From the NCBI GenBank assembly GCA_964464825.1, contig CAYXKL010000002.1, positions 62,001 through 126,000 of the forward strand: a DNA stretch of 64,000 bases, written 5' to 3'. The DNA comes from DYJK01 sp964464825 (lineage in GTDB: Bacteria > Bacteroidota > Ignavibacteria > Ignavibacteriales > Melioribacteraceae). Shown here one piece after another: positions 60,415-64,000 of the stretch. The notes under the pieces were generated by a model, which was given only the letters and a program-made list of their open reading frames with translations, ran no database searches and was not told where the DNA came from. The position numbers and the translations under genes were made by a program. Numbering within the stretch: position 1 is the first letter of the stretch; each line of letters begins with the position of its first letter.

Positions 60415-61326
60415 TTAAACACTTAATTGATTTTTGTATTTATTATAAGTAGAATCATTTGAAGGCAGCGCTCCTGATATTCCACATATCTCACCGGCAA
60501 ATTCATTAGCGAGCTTATTGATTTCGCTTATTTGTTTATTAAATAGGTAACCGATACATAAAATTGCTGCATATGCATCACCTGCACCAAGCGTATCAAC
60601 TATTTTTGTGTTGGTTGTTTTGTAATGATCAAAAATATTTCCATAGTATAATAATGCACCATTTTCTCCCATTGTAACACAGATCAATTCGATATTAAAT
60701 ATCTGGTTTAATTGTTCTATCGCTCTATAGTTATCTTTATCTAATATTAATATTGTTTTGAGTTTTTCCAATTCATGCTCGTTTAACTTTAAAACATGAG
60801 ATTCATGCAATGTAGTTTCGATTATTTCTTTTGAAAAAAAATCATGACGGAGATTCAAATCGCAAAAATATTTCTTTTTGTATTGAAACAAACCATCTAT
60901 TGTATTCCGTGTAACGTGATTTCTCTGTGATAGTGTCCCGAAATAAATTATATCTGATTCATTAATAATTTGTTCAGTAGATTCGTTGAGAGTTATATAA
61001 TCATAACTTGATTCAGCTGAAATGGTGAAAACCGGATTCTTGTTTTCATCTATTCTAACATTAACATAACCGGTAGAATGATCATTATCAATATTTATGT
61101 ACTGATGATCAAAACCAATTAAAGTAAGGTACTGTTTTATATCCATTCCCAGAGTATCGTTGCCAACACTTGAAATAAAATATGCTTTACCCAATATTTT
61201 CCAGATGTGATAAATAAAATTAAAAGGTGCACCGCCCAATCTTTTTTGATCGGGATAAATATCCCATAGTATTTCACCGATTGATGTAACTACTGGCACT
61301 CTCAATATTTTATTATTTTTCAACAA
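60415..61326 (-). CDS. PfkB-family carbohydrate kinase
   Basis: The 303 residues have the PfkB N-terminal motif RLGGAPFNFIYHIW and the C-terminal DTLGAGDAYAA with the catalytic Asp. SIGEILWD and the overall size fit fructokinase-like members, which phosphorylate free sugars with ATP. The sugar cannot be told from sequence alone. It overlaps the DedA gene by 14 nt at its 5' end, so the two are probably co-transcribed. Confidence 0.85.
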   Translation of the reverse strand: MLKNNKILRVPVVTSIGEILWDIYPDQKRLGGAPFNFIYHIWKILGKAYFISSVGNDTLGMDIKQYLTLIGFDHQYINIDNDHSTGYVNVRIDENKNPVFTISAESSYDYITLNESTEQIINESDIIYFGTLSQRNHVTRNTIDGLFQYKKKYFCDLNLRHDFFSKEIIETTLHESHVLKLNEHELEKLKTILILDKDNYRAIEQLNQIFNIELICVTMGENGALLYYGNIFDHYKTTNTKIVDTLGAGDAYAAILCIGYLFNKQISEINKLANEFAGEICGISGALPSNDSTYNKYKNQLSV

Positions 61327-61969
61327 CTGATTTGTTTTTTGAATATTTGTGTTTGATAAATTCTGTTAAAGCTGGAATTATGGATATTATTATTATTGCT
61401 ATAATAACAATAGAGAAATTATTTTTTACAAAAACTAGATTACCAAAGAAATATCCGCTGTAAATAAAAACAGCACACCAGACTATTCCACCAATTATGT
61501 TGTAAGCAATAAATTTGGAGTATGTCATGCTTCCAACACCGGCAACGAAAGGTGCAAATGTTCTTATTATAGGGATGAAGCGTGCAATGATTATTGTTTT
61601 ACCGCCATGTTTTTCGTAGAATTTATGTGTGCGGTCAAGGTACTCTTTCTTTAGAACTCTCGGATATTTGTCAAAAAGTTTTGGCCCAATAAAATGTCCG
61701 ATCCAGTAATTAACGGTATCACCTAAAATTGCTGCTATTGATAAAAGAATAAAAAGGAGATGAACATCAAAGGATTCTTTTGCGGCAAAAGTACCGGCAG
61801 CAAACAAAAGGGAATCGCCCGGCAAAAAAGGTGTAAATACAAATCCGGTTTCTGCAAAAATTACAATAAATAATATAGCGTAAGTAAAAGCACCGTACTG
61901 TAAAATTAATTCATTTAGATGGTCATCGAGATGCAAGAACAAATCTATGAGATAATTTATAAATTCCAT
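61313..61969 (-). CDS. DedA-family membrane protein
   Basis: This 218-residue inner-membrane protein has about five or six helices and the family features: FAETGFVFTPFLPGDSLLF, GDTVNYWIGHFIGPKLF and RFIPIIRTFAPFVAGVGSM (the conserved FRPIPG/RxxP-like region with essential Arg). DedA proteins flip undecaprenyl phosphate or other lipids and support membrane energetics. AAGGAAC lies 4 nt before the ATG. The sugar-kinase gene overlaps its 3' end. Confidence 0.88.
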   Translation of the reverse strand: MEFINYLIDLFLHLDDHLNELILQYGAFTYAILFIVIFAETGFVFTPFLPGDSLLFAAGTFAAKESFDVHLLFILLSIAAILGDTVNYWIGHFIGPKLFDKYPRVLKKEYLDRTHKFYEKHGGKTIIIARFIPIIRTFAPFVAGVGSMTYSKFIAYNIIGGIVWCAVFIYSGYFFGNLVFVKNNFSIVIIAIIIISIIPALTEFIKHKYSKNKSVVEK

Positions 61970-62030
61970 TAAGTTCCTTTTTTATTTAACAAAGTTAAAT
62001 ATTATTACTTTTATAATTATTAGTTTATAA

Positions 62031-62807
62031 TCATTTCTTTTTTAACTGAACCAAAAGAGTGCCAATGACAGCGATAAACATACCGAGAGCTTCTTTTAAT
62101 TCTATTGGCTCAGCAATAAATATCCATGCAAGAATTGCTATTTGAATTAACATTGTTCCATTGATTATACTCGATTCCATTGCTGTTAAATTACGTAATG
62201 TAATATTCCATAGTGTAAATGCAAAAGCAGTGTTTACAACTGCAAGCCAGAGCAGTAATAAAAATGTTGTTGTACTTATCGAGGGCAATCCATGAAATGA
62301 TAATCCGGCAACGAGCATAATAACCGACCCAATTCCCATACTGATTATAGTAACAATTAACGGGTTCAATTTACCGGTTCTGTTTATTCCTCTTCCAAGA
62401 ACAGATGAAGAAGCATTGGCAAAAACACCAAGTATCATAACTGTAATGCCGGATATCTGCATGCTGGAAAGATGAATCGGGTAAAAATAAGTTAGTATAC
62501 CAATAATAAATAAAATTGCACCGCCCCATTGAATCTTTGTAGGTAATTCGGAAAGAAGAAATATTCCCATTACTGCAACAACTATTGGAGTAAAATTTAA
62601 AAGTAAACTTACAGTTACCGCCGGTAAAAGTGATAGTCCTAAAAATTGTGTTCCTTGAGTGAATGTATAAAAAAGTAATCCAAGCGCTGTAAGATTTACC
62701 CAATCCATTTTGTTTAATGATTTGAACTCGGCTTGTAATTTTTTTGTAAATGCAAATGGAAGTAAACAAATAAATGCTAGCACATAACGGAGACCGGCAT
62801 AAGTCAA
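62031..62807 (-). CDS. EamA/DMT-family transporter, 5' end probably frameshifted
   Basis: From TTG 62807 to the stop, 258 residues give nine helices of an EamA transporter (two repeats; PAVTVSLLLNFTPIVVAV, NTAFAFTLWNITLRNL). The family has ten helices. The missing first helix is encoded in the same frame upstream (RTAAILIALLVTFLW to about 62900), but that stretch has no ATG, GTG, TTG or CTG and is closed by TAG at 62952. An ATG at 62932 in the next frame would restore it if one T were added to the T5 run at 62916-62920. The true gene probably began there. Substrate unknown. Confidence 0.75.
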   Translation of the reverse strand: MTYAGLRYVLAFICLLPFAFTKKLQAEFKSLNKMDWVNLTALGLLFYTFTQGTQFLGLSLLPAVTVSLLLNFTPIVVAVMGIFLLSELPTKIQWGGAILFIIGILTYFYPIHLSSMQISGITVMILGVFANASSSVLGRGINRTGKLNPLIVTIISMGIGSVIMLVAGLSFHGLPSISTTTFLLLLWLAVVNTAFAFTLWNITLRNLTAMESSIINGTMLIQIAILAWIFIAEPIELKEALGMFIAVIGTLLVQLKKK

Positions 62808-62957
62808 TGGAGGAATTTCATTTAATCCCCATTTTATAATTATAAATGATGTTGACCAGAGAAAGGTAACAAGTAATGCTATTAATATAGCGGCAGTCCT
62901 TGAAATTGATTTGGGAAAAATATTTTCTCCATTAAATGGTTTGCAAATTGACTAGGA

Positions 62958-63320
62958 TTATTTATCCATAAAAAGTTTTATTGAATATAATAATAGAAAA
63001 ACTGCAAATACTTTTTTTAATATATGATCTGGTAATCCAACAGCAAACTTAGAGGATATAAAACTTCCAATTACAAATGTAATTATCATAAGTATCACAG
63101 CTTTTACATTTACTAATCCAGCTTTGTAATAATTTATAACCGCAAAAATACCAATCGGCAGCAAAAGTAATCCCAGCGATGTACCCTGGGCTTGTTTTTG
63201 AGTATAGCCGAGTAATCCAACCAGCATTGGTATAACAACAAGCCCTCCCCCAACTCCCAATACTCCGCTGAATAAACCGGCACACAAACCGATTAATAAT
63301 AGTACAATAGTTTCATTCAT
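62958..63320 (-). CDS. Half-size TauE/SafE (TSUP) membrane protein
   Basis: The 120 residues make three or four helices and contain GLFSGVLGVGGGLVVIPMLV and the QAQGTSLGLLLLPIG motif, both hallmarks of a TauE/SafE repeat. Full-length members have two such repeats and about 240-270 residues, so this is a single half that would have to dimerise. Single-repeat members are known. The family exports sulfite, sulfonates or related anions. It lies 15 nt after the M1 peptidase gene in the same direction. Confidence 0.8.
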   Translation of the reverse strand: MNETIVLLLIGLCAGLFSGVLGVGGGLVVIPMLVGLLGYTQKQAQGTSLGLLLLPIGIFAVINYYKAGLVNVKAVILMIITFVIGSFISSKFAVGLPDHILKKVFAVFLLLYSIKLFMDK

Positions 63321-63335
63321 AAAATTTATACCTTA

Positions 63336-64000
63336 TCATTTTGTTATATAGTTTATTTGATCCATTAGAATCCATCCTTCCGGATCGATAACAAACTCAG
63401 AATCTTGTGGTAAAGAAATTTCCCCTTTACCATTTTGCATCTCAATTGTGATTAATTTACCGGAAACCCTTGCTGTTATAGGCAGTTCAAATTTTAGATT
63501 GCTATCAGTGTCCCATGCAAGTTCAACTTTATTTGATTTATGACTGATGTTCAGAACCGGCAGCTTAGCATTACGTAAATATGTTTCAAAGAACCAATCC
63601 AATTTTTTGCCAGATACTTTTTCTGCTAACTCAATCATTTCATCAGTTGTAGTAATACGGCATTGTCTGCCATCTGTTATTTTTTCCAATTTTTCGGTTG
63701 GATAAGCCCATCTTCTTAACACTTTGAAAAAAACTTCATCACCCAAATAATAACGGAGAGTGTGTAAAATCCACGCACCTTTGTAATAAACGTCTAATGA
63801 ATAAGTTTCACCGGCGGTTTTATTTCCGCGCGGAGCAATCGGTAATTTATTTGAAAAATGTTTTATACTGCTTAAGTAAGCGAAATATTTTTCTTTTCCA
63901 AACATTTTTTCAAGATATAGTGGTTGCATATAAGTTCCGATTCCCTCGTGTATCCAGAAATCGCTCCAATCTTTATTTGTAACAAGATTGCCCCACCATT
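63336..64000 (-). CDS. M1-family aminopeptidase, C-terminal part
   Basis: The frame is open to base 64000, so the 5' part lies outside. The first visible residues, WWGNLVTNKDWSDFWIHEG, follow directly on the HExxH zinc motif of M1 peptidases, which is just beyond the window; the third zinc ligand is the Glu of WIHEG. YYKGAWILHTLRYYLGD carries the conserved catalytic Tyr. A C-terminal beta domain follows. M1 enzymes remove N-terminal residues from peptides. The export signal cannot be seen. ATG 63929 is an internal Met, not the start. Confidence 0.88.
   Translation of the reverse strand, partial: WWGNLVTNKDWSDFWIHEGIGTYMQPLYLEKMFGKEKYFAYLSSIKHFSNKLPIAPRGNKTAGETYSLDVYYKGAWILHTLRYYLGDEVFFKVLRRWAYPTEKLEKITDGRQCRITTTDEMIELAEKVSGKKLDWFFETYLRNAKLPVLNISHKSNKVELAWDTDSNLKFELPITARVSGKLITIEMQNGKGEISLPQDSEFVIDPEGWILMDQINYITK

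Noticed and set aside
1..64000. Mobile elements, CRISPR arrays, tRNA or rRNA genes
   Set aside because: No transposase, integrase, regular repeat-spacer pattern, tRNA cloverleaf or rRNA segment was seen on either strand.

Overview
This is an AT-rich bacterial chromosome segment, most likely from the Ignavibacteria (Ignavibacteriota/Chlorobi-Bacteroidota group). Three secreted proteins end in a type A T9SS sorting domain with the QNYPNPFNP signature. The window also carries a TonB-dependent receptor, many small outer-membrane beta-barrels, a Sec-type clade II nitrous oxide reductase and clear Shine-Dalgarno sequences. I see no rRNA, tRNA, CRISPR array, insertion sequence or prophage. The taxonomic call is inference from gene content.

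Left part (1-15.3 kb): a truncated LamG/P-domain surface protein, small housekeeping or hypothetical genes (zinc ribbon-DUF2007, TraB/ChaN-like, HEAT-like, DUF1801, a tiny Gly/Phe-rich peptide), an MBL hydrolase, a tightly packed GNAT-YciI-DinB-arylamine N-acetyltransferase operon, a Tat-exported Gfo/Idh/MocA oxidoreductase with a PHP-domain protein, a T9SS-exported sialidase-like protein, a CBM20-esterase, an XTP/ITP phosphatase and a PhzF isomerase.

Regulatory block (15.4-30.8 kb): one operon joins a four-repeat lipoprotein, a GAF-containing sigma-54 activator, a PEGA-domain Ser/Thr kinase, a kelch/T9SS protein and a DUF5683-like membrane protein. Just after it lies a near-consensus sigma-54 promoter followed about 80 nt later by a strong terminator, so a small RNA or attenuator is predicted. 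Then come a STAS protein and, beyond a U32 peptidase and an MFS transporter, a PAS histidine kinase, an NtrC-type regulator, a second STAS protein and a REC-SpoIIE phosphatase. Together these look like a phosphorelay linked to a partner-switching circuit.

Middle (30.8-39 kb): DUF4922 and GT2 genes, a TonB receptor, an RlpA-like protein, an outer-membrane protein, an Rrf2 regulator, a PH-domain protein and a methyltransferase.

Nitrogen-respiration island (39-51 kb): leftward RIC/hemerythrin, cytochrome c, nosZ, a membrane protein, nosL, nosD, nosF and nosY; rightward a NapH-like membrane ferredoxin, nrfH, nrfA and a porin. The pair predicts N2O reduction to N2 plus nitrite reduction to ammonium. 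The shared divergent intergenic region holds several inverted repeats that could be operators.

Right part (51-64 kb): a lactonase-fold protein, a T9SS-exported GH3 glycosidase, an L-fucose/arabinose isomerase-like protein followed by a decayed gene, an outer-membrane protein, a HAD phosphatase, an SRAP (HMCES/YedK) protein, a PfkB sugar kinase, a DedA protein, an EamA transporter with a probable 5' frameshift, a half-size TauE/SafE protein and the C-terminal part of an M1 aminopeptidase.
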